A stretch of 64,000 nt of DNA, taken from assembly GCA_025024175.1 (NCBI GenBank), contig QCXZ01000137.1, forward strand, positions 78,616,680-78,680,679, given 5' to 3'. The position numbers and the translations under genes are program-made. This document shows positions 47,801-62,800 of the stretch, piece by piece; position 1 is the stretch's first letter; every line of letters starts with the position of its first letter. The notes beneath the pieces were generated by a model. It saw only the letters and a program-made list of their open reading frames with translations. It made no database searches and was not told the DNA's origin. This DNA comes from Rhyzopertha dominica. Its lineage: Eukaryota; Arthropoda; Insecta; Coleoptera; Bostrichidae.

Positions 47801-50800
47801 AAAATAAATCAAGAAAAAGTGAAATACTTATGACTTCTGAAGCCATGCTCATTGTTATGGAATTTGTGTATAGCAACAAGCGGCTCAACGCGGCATAGAT
47901 GAGGAATGTAAAAGCAACAGCATAAGTGAACTCTTTGTCAAATTAATGTAACATTGATAGTTTGATCACAGTGGGTTGTTGGAAACACACTATTTTTAAA
48001 CATAAAAATGTAAGAATCAAAAATGTACCCTAAATTTGACATTTGTTTTAGAGGTCAGAATAAATATAAATTGCCATTTATTGCAGCTCGTTTCCGGTCT
48101 GGCTAACAGTCGAATATATGGGGAACAACGTCGTTCTTTATTATAACATTTCCCTCTATTAACTTAAAAAGCATATAATTTTTCATATCCTCTTCAAGCT
48201 ATAACAAAATGGAAACTGAATGATAAACACTTATAACCCCAAAAAGAATAATAAAACTTACAGTAAGAATTAAGATGATCTTCACAACAGAAAAACAAAC
48301 TTTGCGATTTCGGCATATCACGTTTAGGGGCCTTAAACGACTTTTTCATACGTTGATAATTTCGAAGAATGGTTACAAAAATTTTGTTAGCTGTACTGAC
48401 TGAAATACTTTTATAACCATGTACAAAACAACACTTGTTTTGTTTCCCCATACATAATAGATGCTTGTAAAACACACAAACAACTTTTTGGTGCGACCTC
48501 TTACACCGTCCTTTCAATAAACACCACACAAAAGCTTTTCCAATACAAGACTGATACTACACCATTAAACAGCACGCTCCTCGGTAATGTTTACATGACA
48601 CTTGACGTCACGAGTTGAATAATCTTGGATAGAAGCGTTATTGCGGAGACTCCTAAGATTCGAATTTCAGACCTGAAATTCTCTACCTACAAATATTTTT
48701 TTTAACATGGCGTACGATATATATACACTTCAAGATTCATTTTACGTAATTTAAAAAAAAAGTGATAATACCCAATTCCATAATATTCCATTTAAGCACT
48801 GATTAAACCACGCTGTATATTAGACAAAATAATTTAACTTTTGACTTTTTTTAACATATTTTTTCATCCCAAATTAAAGGAGACCAACCCCAAATCAGTA
48901 GGATCATTTGCACTCACTTTTTGGTCGCTTGGCCACCGTATGACACAATGGAAACTTACATGAATTGAACACGGAAGACAACACCTCCTGCTGGCTCCCG
49001 GGGCTCTTCAGCTGTTGAGGGCGGGCGGCCTGCTCGTTGATGCCCTGGTTTGCGACTCCCTTGAGGTACGCTGCACCCGGCAAACTCTGCGACCTGTACT
49101 GCTGCGCGCTGAGCGCGGCTGCTGCAGCTGCTATCTGGATCGGCGCCGACAGAAAGTGATTATTGTAGCCCTGAAGGCTGGGGCTGTTGTGCGATTGGCT
49201 GTGGCTGCCGAACACCGTGCCCTGGAGGCCGTACCCGGCCTGGTGCTGGGGCAGCTGGGCCGAGGACAAGCTCGAGTTGCCCGGCTGTTGAAAATACCCT
49301 GTCTGACCTCCTACAAAGCAGTTTAAATTTAAAGTTGTTGGAAGGAGGGGGGGGGTCGTGAACGGACAGTGTCAGTTTTCACCGCAACGATCACACAACT
49401 GTGTAAGCAACACCAATTTATGTACACTAACTGAGAATCGTGGACGAGAAGAGTATAACGTAAGCCTATGGGACGGCGTTTTTTTTTTATTCGACGCAGT
49501 CCTGTGAATCATTTAAGTATCTACATTCTCCTTTCTACTTTTTTTTTCAAACTTTACTCCAGAAATATACTTAACTGTAAAAAATGTGAAAGACTGGACA
49601 AAAAAATCAACTCGGCACGACTGGCTCTTGACCTGTATCCTGCAAAGAGCAAACTCGACAATAAGTCCTCCACAGACCTTTTTGCAAGCAGACAAGAACC
49701 GACACTATACTGATGAGCTGTAACAAGGACAAAACAGATCCGTCTGTTGGTTGTGGGGCAGACAGCATAGCATAGACACGTTAATTTGAAATACGTATTT
49801 ATAATTTTAATTAGCTCTTTCTTTTTATTCAAATGAGTGAACACCATAGTTAGAGAGACAATTTCCATTATCGGAATAGCTCGCCCTGGTGGGCAAACTT
49901 GATACTAGCAAATTTGTATACGCAAACAGGGAATTAAAATTATGTACACCTATCTCAAGTGTCGGATGAATTCATCCAATGTTAAACAAATAAACTCATG
50001 GAATATATTTTAAAAGACAAAAAAATAACTTCCATTATGAGAAATGTATTTCTCTTCAGAGAATATGCATTAAACTACAAACAATGATAAAATTGCAAAA
50101 TTTTTCAGTGTTAAATACATTAAATCATGAAGTTTAAATACTATTACAATTTATATGTTGCAGTGCCTTAAATGTTAGATGTATCAGTTTAATTCAGAAA
50201 CATTTTTAAGAATACATTAAACTGGTGTTAGAAGTTTAACAAGCGTTGAAATAAAAACTCCCATAATTAAAACAGAATTTTGACCATTGGATATAATTTT
50301 CCTTCCATAAGAAATGTACAGGGTGTCCCATTTATGATTACCATTATATCATCTTTTGGTTTAAAGCTATAGCCAACTTTTCAATAATGTAATATTTTCC
50401 AATATCTCGCATGAGTATGTAGATACAAAAAACTAGAATTTTTTTATTTCGAATACAGTGGAGTACTCAAAACTTTTTTAGGGGGTCATATATCCGAGAT
50501 ATAAAACAAAGTTGCATTTTTTTAATTGGTAACTTGGCTTTGCTGTATCAATCACCACCAACCAAGAAAATATATACATTGTTACGTTTATTTTTACTAA
50601 TTTGGTATTACCTATTCAGTTTTCTTTTAGTAATTTAATCAGATTTTATGCTTACATCTAAAAGACTTTAGAACAAGAAAACACACAATATAAATTACAT
50701 TAGTAAGTAAAAATTTTAATCCATTAAAAAGAACATGTGCCTATTTGGATATACACATAAGGCTCATGCATTTTTTATCGATAATCTCAGGTACCATGTA

Positions 50801-53800
50801 ATTAATGAAAATCATTATTTATTTATTTATTATCTGCAGGGTTTAGCATCATATTATTTACAAAAACACTAAAATCTCATTAAATTACATAAAATTGGAA
50901 TAATACCAAAACTCGTAAAAGCAAACCTAACAATCTATGTTCTCTTAATCAGAAAAAGAGAACTTTTTATTCACAGCAAAGCCAACTAGTTTGCATTTTA
51001 AAAAATGTCTTCACGTTTTTTTTGTATCTACATACCCGAGCAAAATATTGAAAACTTAAGAAATGTTACGTTATTCAAAAATCAACAGTTTTAAAACAAA
51101 AGCCAATACAAAAATGGTACAGCTCAACTCATAAGAAAAAAGTAAGACAGTAATGTCGAAACCACAACCCTCTAGCATCAATAATTACCAAATGAAAATG
51201 GGACACCATGTACAGTAGTATTTACATTATGCACAAAACATATTTAAATGATGCACAGGACTTTGTGCTGAAAAAATAATAAAACAGCGTTCCACATCAA
51301 CCGGCCAGACATCATAAGCAATCTACAAGAAAAAGCCATTTGCCATGCAAAAAAAAACAAAAACAACAAAAATTAAGAATACAATTTATTCAGGTTCCGN
51401 GAACTACAAATTGAACCTACAAAACTATGTTCTCTAAAGAAAATGTACATGTACCAAAATGTAAAGTGAAGTTAAACGATATACAACATCATCTACAGCT
51501 AGAAGTGTACAAGCTAGATACAAAATAAAACAGCATAAATATTAGTTAATACAGAGAAAAAGGTATCTTCCTTTCAACTGAATACGTCTGTTGTATCACA
51601 CATTTAGACAAAGAAATCAAACCCTGGTCATACGGGAATAGTACTCGGGTTAGAAAATAAAACTACTATTCACATCCTAAGCTAACTAAGAGTAATGCAA
51701 ACAGGAGCTAATAATTTAAATCGAAACAAAAGGGAACACTTGATAGATGCTAAAATAATTCCATCCAATGCAACAACATATCAGTTCAAAAGCTAAGGCA
51801 CTGTCAAGACACTGAGTTTGCACCACACCAAAGAGTTATTATAGTAGAATATCACATCAAATAATTAACCAAACAAATCCATGAATTATAGTGATAAGGT
51901 GAGACCCAAAAGCAAGTTAGTCTAATACCTCCACGAATGGTTATAAGCTTTTGCTGTACCTGTTGATCCGGAATAGTAGGACGACGAAGGTTGAAGAGCC
52001 GCAGGCACGACGCTGTTTTGAACCGGACCTGTGGGTCCCCTCTGCAAGACACCCGTGCTCGGCAAGTAGTTTGCCTGTATGGATGGGTCGTACATGTACA
52101 GCTGCTGACCCTGCTGCGATTGCTGCTGATAGGCCTGGCCTACACCACCAGCTTTGGTGCCTAAACCAAAGAAACAAGATATTCCATGTTTATATCTTTA
52201 GCTATGTTTTTTAACTTAGTTTCCTTTAGTTCGATTACCTATATCACCACTATACTCATACACAATACGAGGGTTACGATTTATATTTGAGGAATTGGCA
52301 ACACTGATGCGAAGCGAGTCCATCTGACAGTTCCATGGTAAAGTTTGACATTTTTTACTATACACATACACAGAATCAATGATTCGAATTTTCGTGATGA
52401 AGCTCCATCAAAAACCACTGTGTATCGCCAGTACATAGTTCGCTGTTCGAAGAATTCCACAAAGGTCATCCAAAATCGGGTGTATTGCCAGAAAAGATTA
52501 AGCAAGAAAATCATGTAACCTATTGTGAGATTGAGGCATCTCTAAATACTAGTTCCACCAGCATATATTATGATTTTACATGAGCACTTAGCTATACGAA
52601 AGTTATGTTCAAGTTGGATTCCACATAATTTGACAATCACTCAAAAAAAGGCTCATGCTGATTGCTGCATAGAAATGTTTAAGAAAGACATTTATAAAAT
52701 CATGATGAGTGAAATATAAAATGTACGAGCACGGAAACAAACAGTAGTCCACTGTATGGGTATTACAAAATTCCAACAAAAGTAGTTCGCACATGAAGCA
52801 CTTTAAAGAATGGTGGCCTGCTTCTTCAGAAAAACTGGTCATATTGCAATGGTGCCTCTAGGGAATTGTAGAACAGTGAATTCTGACTGGTACACGACCA
52901 TCTGTTTGCCAGAAGTCTTAGGTGAAATAAGAAAAACAAACAAGAGATTACTTGAGCATTCAAAAAAATCAAAATCATGTTTTGGAGATACCTCATGCGG
53001 AATGGAATAAATACTTAGAAAATTGGTTAAAGCATTAGCAAAAGTGTATTTAATCATCATGACGAAAAATCCACTGGCAATAACTAGGGTTGCCACATCT
53101 ACCATATTTTATATTTATTATTTATTTATTTATATATATACAAACGAAGTTGAATCTAATAGTGCAGCAGAATTGGATATTATTTACCATATCGCCAAAA
53201 ACAATTTTTTTTACAACAGTCTGATTGTGCAATAAAATTATTTAAACACATTTTTTTGTCAAGACAATCAAATTAAAAAAATTCACTTAGGGAGAACGAA
53301 AGCTGAAGTAAGTAATGTTTTAACCCCCGCTGCCTTAAAATTGGCTGATGAAAACGTCAAATACATTTTATGCAGTACAAAATGATTTCACTGTATTGTA
53401 TTGTGTTAGGTAATATTCATATTAAAGGTCTATTTATGTTTTATTTGTTGAATTCAAGACATTTTTTAATCGTTATTATTTTAATTGATTTTATTTCTAT
53501 TCATGTGAATATGTTTAGTAATTAGTGTACTTATGTGTTTATTTTAAACATACTGGTATTATATAATAAAAACGTGATGTAACTAATTAGAACATAATGA
53601 ATGGCTTATTTGAATCTTCTACAAATGTTTTTAAGCTTCTATATTTTCAAGTGAATTCTACCATATTCAGCATTTTGACTTCTGGCAACCCTGGTAATAA
53701 CCCTTATTTTAGGTGATCAAACAAATTCAACTTACCTATTGCACTGATGGGTTGACTGCTCGGCTTGACGGTCGCCGACATCAACGAGTTCGACGTCGAC

Positions 53801-56800
53801 GATATGAGCACCGTCGTCGGATTGTTGAGCTGCTGGTTCTGTCCGAAGGGCGCCGTCGCCGACAACCGATAACTGTTCATGTTCGAGTAGAGGTCGGGAG
53901 GCGCCTGGGCCGCGGGAGGCGCATGGGGCTGCGCCGTCTGCAGGTACATGGACTGCGCCGAATAATGACTCGAACCCGTCTGTCCCAAGTTGTACGGGTA
54001 CTGGGAGTACTGCGAGCGGCCCTGGCTGCCTATAACGCCCGCCTGGTCGATGGAGAAGTGACCGTAGAGACCCGTCTGTGCCTGGATCTGCTGGGTCGAG
54101 TTGAACAGTACGGTCGGGGGGGAGGGGATCGCAGATACTCCGTACTGCGTGTTGCCACCCAGGCTAGGCTGAAACGAAGGCAACGGTTACTGACATTCTT
54201 TATTTTCACTTGGATCGAGTACAGAAACAAGAGAGGTAATAAAATCAAAACACAAGCCAAGATGTGAATTCCACAAAAATTCATGCTTAATATATTTATT
54301 TATTACATATTTCTCTTATTTATGCATGTTAGCATGTCGGGCGAGCTGACCCATGACTAGATAAATGATCTTTCTCTGTTCTTTCCAGATCTTTCAACAC
54401 CTCATCTATCTTTTTTTCTTTCCTTAAAGTCCCTCTTGAAGCACTCTCTTCGGTATTCTGCCCCCTTTCATTCTTTTAACATCCATATGTAACTATTGAG
54501 TATATTATTGTTTTGTACACCTTAACTTAACACTTTCCTGCTACGTTTTTGTTACTCATCAGTCTTCTTAGTACCCCAACACTTTTATTTCCTGCTAATG
54601 GTCTTCTCCAGATTTCTTCTCAAAGAAGAAGGAAAAATTTTTCCGACATATATTGCTGATCACTGGTAGACTCGGAAAAATAACAGAAAAGAACAATCTT
54701 CGAGCCGACACAAAAAGTCCAGCATGCCGTAAAAATAGCTAAGAATAAAAGAGGACCATTATCAGTACCTGGTATTTACCATGGCACACAAGACTCAATG
54801 AACACAATAGAACTTAAGACATAAAAACATATAACATAACTTGCATTCGGCATTGGACTCTGCAAACATTATTTGAAGACACACGAGTACTTGCTACAAC
54901 CAATACCAGCTGTAAAAAACATGATGATTGCCAGAACTTGAAAACGGTACAAGAAAAAACAATGAATTTCTTCAGTGCCTTACCTAAAACTTGACAATTA
55001 AAAACAGCATTTGTNCTTTTTTTTTTAAATTTTATCAACAAATCTGTAAAGTACATTTTTATGCTACATCAAATGGTAACAGTCTTGTTCTTTTACGAAA
55101 AAATAAAAGAAAATTTTAAAAATTATTGTTTTGATGTTAAACATGTGATTACAGCTTCAGCATTGAAATTGATATGTTGTAATTCGTTTATTCAGGCAAA
55201 AGAAATTTTATGGTATCAAGTGAAGCTTGTTTACAAAGTTACCCAAAATGATCCGAACCACATAAAACAATATTTCAATATTTAGAAGTTATTAAATACT
55301 AAAAATAATGCACAGTGAAATATTTGGAGGTTATTAAACCCTAACAATAAAATTCATTTCTCAAAAACCAGACATTACAGGTTCATCCTCAGAAGGCAGG
55401 TGTTTTAGTTTGTAACATTCATATTTTGTCAGTCGCTCACGCCTGGCGCGTAGGCTTCTCGTTGTACACAGTGAACCTGAAACCATTACATCGGTACTGC
55501 AGACACTTCCGTCGTTAAGCCTAACGCTTGCGCGTAGATTTTGAGCGAGTGACTTGACAGCAGAAAGAATTTCCTCTTCACTTTGGCATTTTGACCTGTT
55601 GCGAATTGAATGTGAGACGTGGTATTGTCGATTTTTGGGAAGATTTTTCTAAGTAAATAGACCATCGATTGGTTACCATAGTGGGATCCGCTTGGAAAAT
55701 CTTCAATTAGACTGGTGGATGTTAGTTGGGCTTTTGGAATTGGCTGAATGGTTGATTTTGCATTATTGAACATCCACACGTGACCATTTTGGGATTTTGG
55801 GTTATCGACAAGATTTGCCACGAATATTTCTGCAATCAGAGCCGCACACCAACTATAGGCTCTTTGATTTTCTTTCCTTTTCGGTTCTCATCTTATCTTA
55901 TCGTATACTTNTCGATATTGCTATCGCTTCGTCTTCGTTCGTGTGATTGACATCTGGGCCTTATTCCTGTCTGGATAGCTTTTGAAGTTGGAGAAGTTGA
56001 GAATCGTAGAGTTGGGACTGATCACTTGGGATTGGATTTGGGAATTTGCGCTGCCATCCTTCCGGTTAGGAAGATTCAGGAATTTGCGCTGCCATCCTTC
56101 CGGTTAGGAAGATTCAACCCTAGTAGCTAGCGACCCTTGGTGTGGAGGACCGTACATGTGGGACCCCAACCAGCAGGAGAGCGCAGATAAGCTTAAATTT
56201 TAAGTAGGAGGTCGTTGACCCTTAAGTCGGAGCGCAGAATCCGCGGTGTAGATTCCATCTCGGTGGTGATTGCTTGAACCGTTGTAAACATTGAGGTTAT
56301 TTAGCTGTCCGTCAACGGAAAAACTTGTTGTATGAGCCCTCCGCTCTTGTAATTGTTTTGAATAACTGGTATGAGCCCTCAGCTCTTGTAATTGTTTTGA
56401 ATAACTTGTATGAGCCGTCAGCTCTTGTATTTGTTTGTTTAACTGTGCGAGCCTTCAGCTCATATATACATCGCCGTAGGAGCCTTCAGCTAGTGAATTT
56501 TGAGTATATAGCTTGTCCCAGCACCCTTCTTTCACAATCGAACCTTCAGTTCGATTCCATTTATTATTTTAAATTATCTGTAACGCCACAGGGCTATTNC
56601 TTGCGGGTATCACCGATATTGTCGANCGTTTGTGACGATTTTTCGTTNGTCGTTCGGTTTTTTTGTTGCGTCACTCGTTAATGCGAAGCGCTGGCCAGTG
56701 CGGAAATTAACAGGGGCGATTCACAGATTTTCTAGTTATTTACTGGTACTCGGTGACCGGGCACATAGTTGTGGTGCTCATTGGGAAGGGTTAATTTTGA

Positions 56801-59800
56801 TTGTTAAGTGTCATTTTGGTTATATGTTCGAAATTCTCTCATATTAGTCGTTTAAGTTCGATCATTCTTAAGTAACTAATTGAAGTTCAAACTTTATTCT
56901 TTCATTATCATTACTTGTACCTCTCATAGTTTTCGTTAATTAAACTACGCTTCTACCCGAGCTTTGGTGTTTGATTTCCATCGTAGCTTTTCAAAATTTT
57001 CGTCTGAGTAGTCCGCTGTGGAATTGTAAAATTTTGTGGCGCCTATAGTTATAGTTAAAAATATTGGAACCCCCCTACTCTCCGACTGCAGCGGCGGGAC
57101 GCGGACTACATTGGAACATCTGGGTTGACACCATAGGTGTAACATCGTTTGGTAGAAAAACGGCGTCGCAAGTTGTGTGCAAAACTTGGAGGTGGTCTGG
57201 TATTCTGCAAAATTAGCGCAATATTAAGTAGAATGCCTTACCTACTTATTTTCTCTGTGGATGCTACTAATCCACAATATGCGACGTTCTTCTTCATGAG
57301 GTTTGGATGGAAATTAGTAAAAATTAACCATTTTGTCTGTATTTACACAACTGTTACAGTCCAGAACACAGCAATTTTGTTTACTTACACGCAAAGAGCA
57401 TACATATTTTTCAGCACTTGTGTTGGTTACTAATAAAGAATATATCTACTGCTGTAATTCTTTGATCACTAGACAGGCATAAATAAGAGAAATAGTTAAG
57501 TTAGGCTACAGTAATTGCAACATACACCATACAGCTGACAGCAACTGACAGCTAATGTAAATTGTTTACCCACTAAAAATGCCAAGTTTCACGGGTGGCA
57601 CGCCACTTAAAAATTCGCTCATCGCCTATAAGCTAGTCATGCTTTCTGGCATGGAAGCAAAGCTGCCAAGTCTACCATAATTATAGAAGGTCTACAGTTT
57701 TTTTTACTATAATCTACTGTACTACCTCAAGTTCCTAAAAGTCTACCGTAATTGTTTACTAGGCTTTTATATCTCTTGTTTGTAGAGAGATAGATAGATA
57801 AGTACAGTATACCTATAAGTTAGTGTTTGCCTAAAAAGGTGCCGAATTATTGAATGGACGGAACATTGTAACTGAACCCATACCGTTTATACCTGACTGT
57901 GTTAGAGACAGATTATTTTTTTATTTATGACCTCTGAATTCTGATGTTTCATGCACGCAATAATATTAATATTTATTTAAACACATACTTCAACGAAGAC
58001 ATGAACTAACCTGATAGCCGATATGCTGATTGGCGGTGTACTGCTGCGGCGGCTGGCCCAGACCGACGCCGGCACCGATCACGGGCTGCATGGGAGGCGG
58101 AGATATTTGGTGGTTGATGAGACCCTGCGTCACCACACCCGAATGCTGCTGGTGGCTGGCCGCATTGAGAACGGCCTGGCCGCCGTTCCCTGGTACCTGC
58201 TGGGTGGGTTTGACCTGCAGAGAGGACACCTGTATACGCCATCGCAGAATTACATATAATGATTTATGACGGTTAATGGAGAAAGGCAGCACTGAGAAGA
58301 GAGAAGGAGGACCTAAATTTACGAGTAGTGCAAATGTACAGGGTACCTCAAAGGTTCAGTGTCTGCGACTATTAATAGAGTTCATGAATTTTTAGGTATT
58401 CAAGACAGCAAAAATTAAAGTAATGAGTAATGATTTGTCTACTTTAACAGTTCAAAAATACAGTAAAATAGTGTTATTTTTGTACCAGTTTTCAGATTCC
58501 GAGAGGTTGCCCACATAATTAGGGGCACACTACTGATATAATTTTTTTTTTAATGCCTAAAAGTATAAGTTATAAGAAACAATTTCAGCATGGTATAAAA
58601 TGAAAATTAATTGAAAGCATGACCCATTTTTTTACTTCAATGATGTTTTTGTCACAACTTCTAAATGCCGGATCCCACCTGTGGGATATGATATGGAGTG
58701 TATCGACTTCTGTTGAAAAATTACGACTGATATAAAAAAGAATATCGAAAATTGTTAATGTTCATAGAAAATGTAATAAAACCATCCCAGAAATAAAAAC
58801 TGACCTGTCAAAAAAGTTTTTGTTGGAAATGGATCAGTATTTTAATTCATCTGTGTATTTTGCTCAGTTGGCAGCTGTATAAATCAAAGCGGAATGAGGT
58901 TGTAGGTTTACTTAGGGACAAATAACGACGTTACTACCACAAAAAAATTGATTAAGGATAACTCCAGTATGATGTGGAAAACATCAAAAAAAACTTGTAA
59001 ATACAAAAAATCAGTGTGACTATAGTTGTGTTCGTTTCTACTGCGATGATCATATGATTTTGGTAAGAGATACTGTGGAGATTGTGAATAGATTCAATAA
59101 TTATTTTATAGAAAGTATTGGTTCAATTGTCAGTGATATAGATTACAATGATACATGTCAATTTAAAAACAGCAATATGTATTCAAATTTATCGCAATTC
59201 AGCCGAGTGGATATGAGTCAACTAAGGAAAATAAAATAAAATAAAATAATCTGGATAATAAATTCAATGTGAATGATTGCACTAACTTTAGAATCCTAAA
59301 AAGAATATTTCAAACTATAGGTCATGTTATTTTGAATTTCATTAACACTTCACTGTCTGGTGCTTGGATGCCTAACTTAATTAAAATTAGTACTATATTT
59401 CCTATACCAAAGGTGGCAAACACTATTGAGTGCAGTGAATTTAGACCAATTAATACTTTGCATGTTGTTGAGAAGATATTGAAAATGGTAGTTTACAGAC
59501 AACTCTTACAGCATGTAGAAAAATATGAAATATTGTCGAGTTAACAATCCAGATTTAGGCAAAATCACTCTTGTGAGAGTGCCCTCCAGTACTCTCAGTA
59601 AATTTTATGCTGATATTAGCACTAATAAGTATATTGTTTGTGTTTTTCTCGATTTGAAGCGAGCTTTTGAGACAATTGACAGGTCGATATTGCTCAGAAA
59701 ATTATTTCAATATAGTTTTCAGGGAAAGGTGCACGATTGGTTATTTAAATAGTAGAAAACAGAGAGTCAGGATTGGGGACATAGTTTCGGAAGGGGCGGT

Positions 59801-62800
59801 GAGTGAATGTGGGGTACCTGATGGGAGTGTAATAAGGCCTCTGTTGTTTACACTGTACATTAACGATATTGATTTGTTTGTTGGTTGTGATTTTGTAAAT
59901 TTATTTGCAGATGATACATTACTTGTGGAAAGTGATTGTAATTTAGATGTTGCAATAGCAAAAATGAATAAAACTCTTGCAAAGGTAGAGCAGTATATAG
60001 CTTCAAATAGGTTAAAGCTTAATGTATCAAAGACTAAGGGTATGATTGTGACTACTAAATACAAATATAAATTTTTAGATTTAGATAAAATAGAATTGCA
60101 TATTTGCAATTGTAGAATTGATATTGTAAGGATATATAAATACCTAGGTCCCACAATATCAAAAAAGTTGTTTTTATCAAAAGTGGGTAAATTCCTCTCT
60201 GTGGAAACGACCATTAGAGTATATAAAACTATTATACAACCTCATTTTGAATACTGTGCGTCAATAGTGTTTCAGTTCAACCTTAACAAGATGTCTTGTT
60301 TGCAAAAATTTCAAAATCGTGCAACGAGAATTATATTCTAAAGTGTACCAGGCTCACGTCGATTAGGAGTATGTTGATTGCTCTACGGTGGTTGAATACT
60401 GCGGATAGGGTGCTGTATCTTACGACGGCCTTTATATATAAAATAATAAATAATCTCATGCCACCTTACCTAACAAAAATGATAGTTAGGGCACACGATG
60501 TTCATCAGTATGAAACTCGAAATGCTGGTGATATTTTTGTGAATAGAACTTACGCAACTGCCTCTAAATCTCTATTTTTTAAAGGTTTTATAAAATACAA
60601 TTCATTGCCACTTCATGTTAGATCTGCTAAATCTCTTAGATGCTTCAAATCACAGTCGCTGATTTATATTAAGGGCACTGGGTAGCGTGCGAATATCGTT
60701 TAATTTGTTTTGTATATTCATGTTGAACATTACATAAATTAATAAATGTTATTTTCCAATGTATCAAAAACTAGCCTTGTGCTAATTAATAAAGTGTATT
60801 ATTATTATTATTATTATAAATACCATAAGTGACTGGAAGCATCTTACTTACTTCACGGAACTGTCACTGCCTATCCTTTAAAAAACCAAAACGTGTAATA
60901 ATTTTACTCTTTCGAAAACTTTCCGCCCCAATTTTCCATCTCCCCAAATAACAACGAACCACTTGGAGCCACCCTGTACTAACTCGAAAGACGTCACATG
61001 CAGATTTACAACAACAATCGAACTTACTAGCGACCGATTTACCTTGCAAACATTCGTGGTGCTGTTGGCCGCCGCCACCTGATTCGGCGAGGGGCTGTAC
61101 GCCTCGTGGGTGTCGTCGGGTGTGTCCGCGCCCTTGCCGAACGCCCCTGACGGATCGAGGCTGTTCGGGTCGGGACCGAACGTGCTCGAAAAGCTGGCGT
61201 TTGCGTCCTCCTGGCCGCCGACGCCGTGCTCGATGACGGTCGGCATCGTCTCCCACACCTTCTTCACCGACTGTATCTTGATGTTGAGCGCATCTGCGGT
61301 TGAAGCAGAAATAGTACTGTTTGCGTTAACGGTGTGCATCGAGCGTGGCAAACCCAAGTTTTTCGAGCCCTTCTCCTCCGTCAGGTGGGATATCTCGGAC
61401 TCGAAGAAGTCCAGCTTCATGTCGGCAGCGTTGTCCTCCTTGCTGTTGAACGTCAGCTGTATCTGGAGCGCCTCCTGTTTGCTGTCGCTTTTGTTCAGCA
61501 GCTCGGTGATGGGCTTGCTGAAGCCGGGGATGACGGAGTTTTCGAGGTCGTCGTCGAGCTTCGGACGGGCCTTCTCGTTGGCGCGGGAACCGCGAGGGCC
61601 CGGGGCCGATTTGAAATTCGTGTTCTCGAATATGATGGTGTTCACGGGGGGAGTGGTGCCGTCCAATACAGCTTTCTCCTGCAGCTGACTACCTTTGCCA
61701 ATGATCTGTGCAAAATAGATAAAGTATAAAAAAAAGCAGCTTCATTATAGTCCAATCAAATTGCACTTAGATAGAAAAAAAGTGTTGTACAAATCTCTGT
61801 GGGTGGAAATGATAAAGTGGCATATAAAATTTAAAAAAAAATTATAATAAAATATTTTTAAATACACAAACAAAACAAGTTTGTGAATAAATTATTGTGA
61901 ACAGTATATCTGTGATGTTCAGTCATTGTCTCCCTTATTAATGATCTTATATATTTAATTTGTATAACTGCATTATATTAGGTTCTAATGTTTGAATAAT
62001 TTTTGTAATGTATTCCACTGGATCATTGCAATTGTGCACTACTTTTTATAAAGATAATTTTACTAGAATAAATTAGCATTAAAAGTTCTGCCGGTGCTCA
62101 TTTTTTTCGTTTTAATATATACTTTTTGATAAAATAACAAAATCCAAAGTTATGATTTAAGAACTTGCTCAAAAATGCAAAAGAAACAAAAAAGACATTT
62201 TTCAATGATTGTCGATAAATTGGTAAAATTATTTTAAAAAATAACAAACTGAATACACCATTCGATTCTAAGGAAAAAATACTAAAAAAAACCATTTTTC
62301 ATTGTTTAATTCAAAACTTTATTTTTAAGGAATTTCTTTTAAATAAAAATACTTTACATTCCCATTATTTCTATTAAAAATATATATTGAATTTTTAACA
62401 TTTATACACTTCATACATACAACTTGATAATTCTACGTCTATAATTGGGTATTTCAGCGTTTTTTTTTTTTTTATTTATTATACATCCGAACGATCCAAT
62501 TGAAATAAAACTATGTGTTTTTTAAATTTCTTTCAATGTTCCCTAGAACTTGAGACATTAATTAATATAAATTAAGGAATTCTGCTGTGACGACATAAGT
62601 GAACAATCAGGTTGTACCATGTTGAAAAGAGAGGGATAAACAACAATCGGAATAAGTAGCAACATCGTGTACAGCTGACCACTGACAGTACAGTGGCAGC
62701 TGAGCCGAATATCTGTAAACATGTTTTTTTATGTGTTGTGGTTTTTTTTGTTTATTGTTCGTTGTTCTTGCGTTAATTAAGCATCATCAAACACAAACAC

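Noticed and set aside
53149..53400. Possible hAT/DUF4371-like remnant
   Set aside because: A short stretch (HLGRTKAEVSNVL) is suggestive, but too little remains to support a call.
53713..54267. 184-codon plus-strand ORF rich in Arg
   Set aside because: It is the complement of a PRRC2 exon. The minus strand has matching splice sites and PRRC2-like motifs, and the plus-strand peptide is compositionally odd.
56041..56447. Tandem repeats as a CRISPR array
   Set aside because: The units are contiguous without spacers, and the genome is an insect's.
61110..61688. Plus-strand ORFs of 192 and 131 codons
   Set aside because: Shadows of the GC-rich PRRC2 exon 61705-61043.
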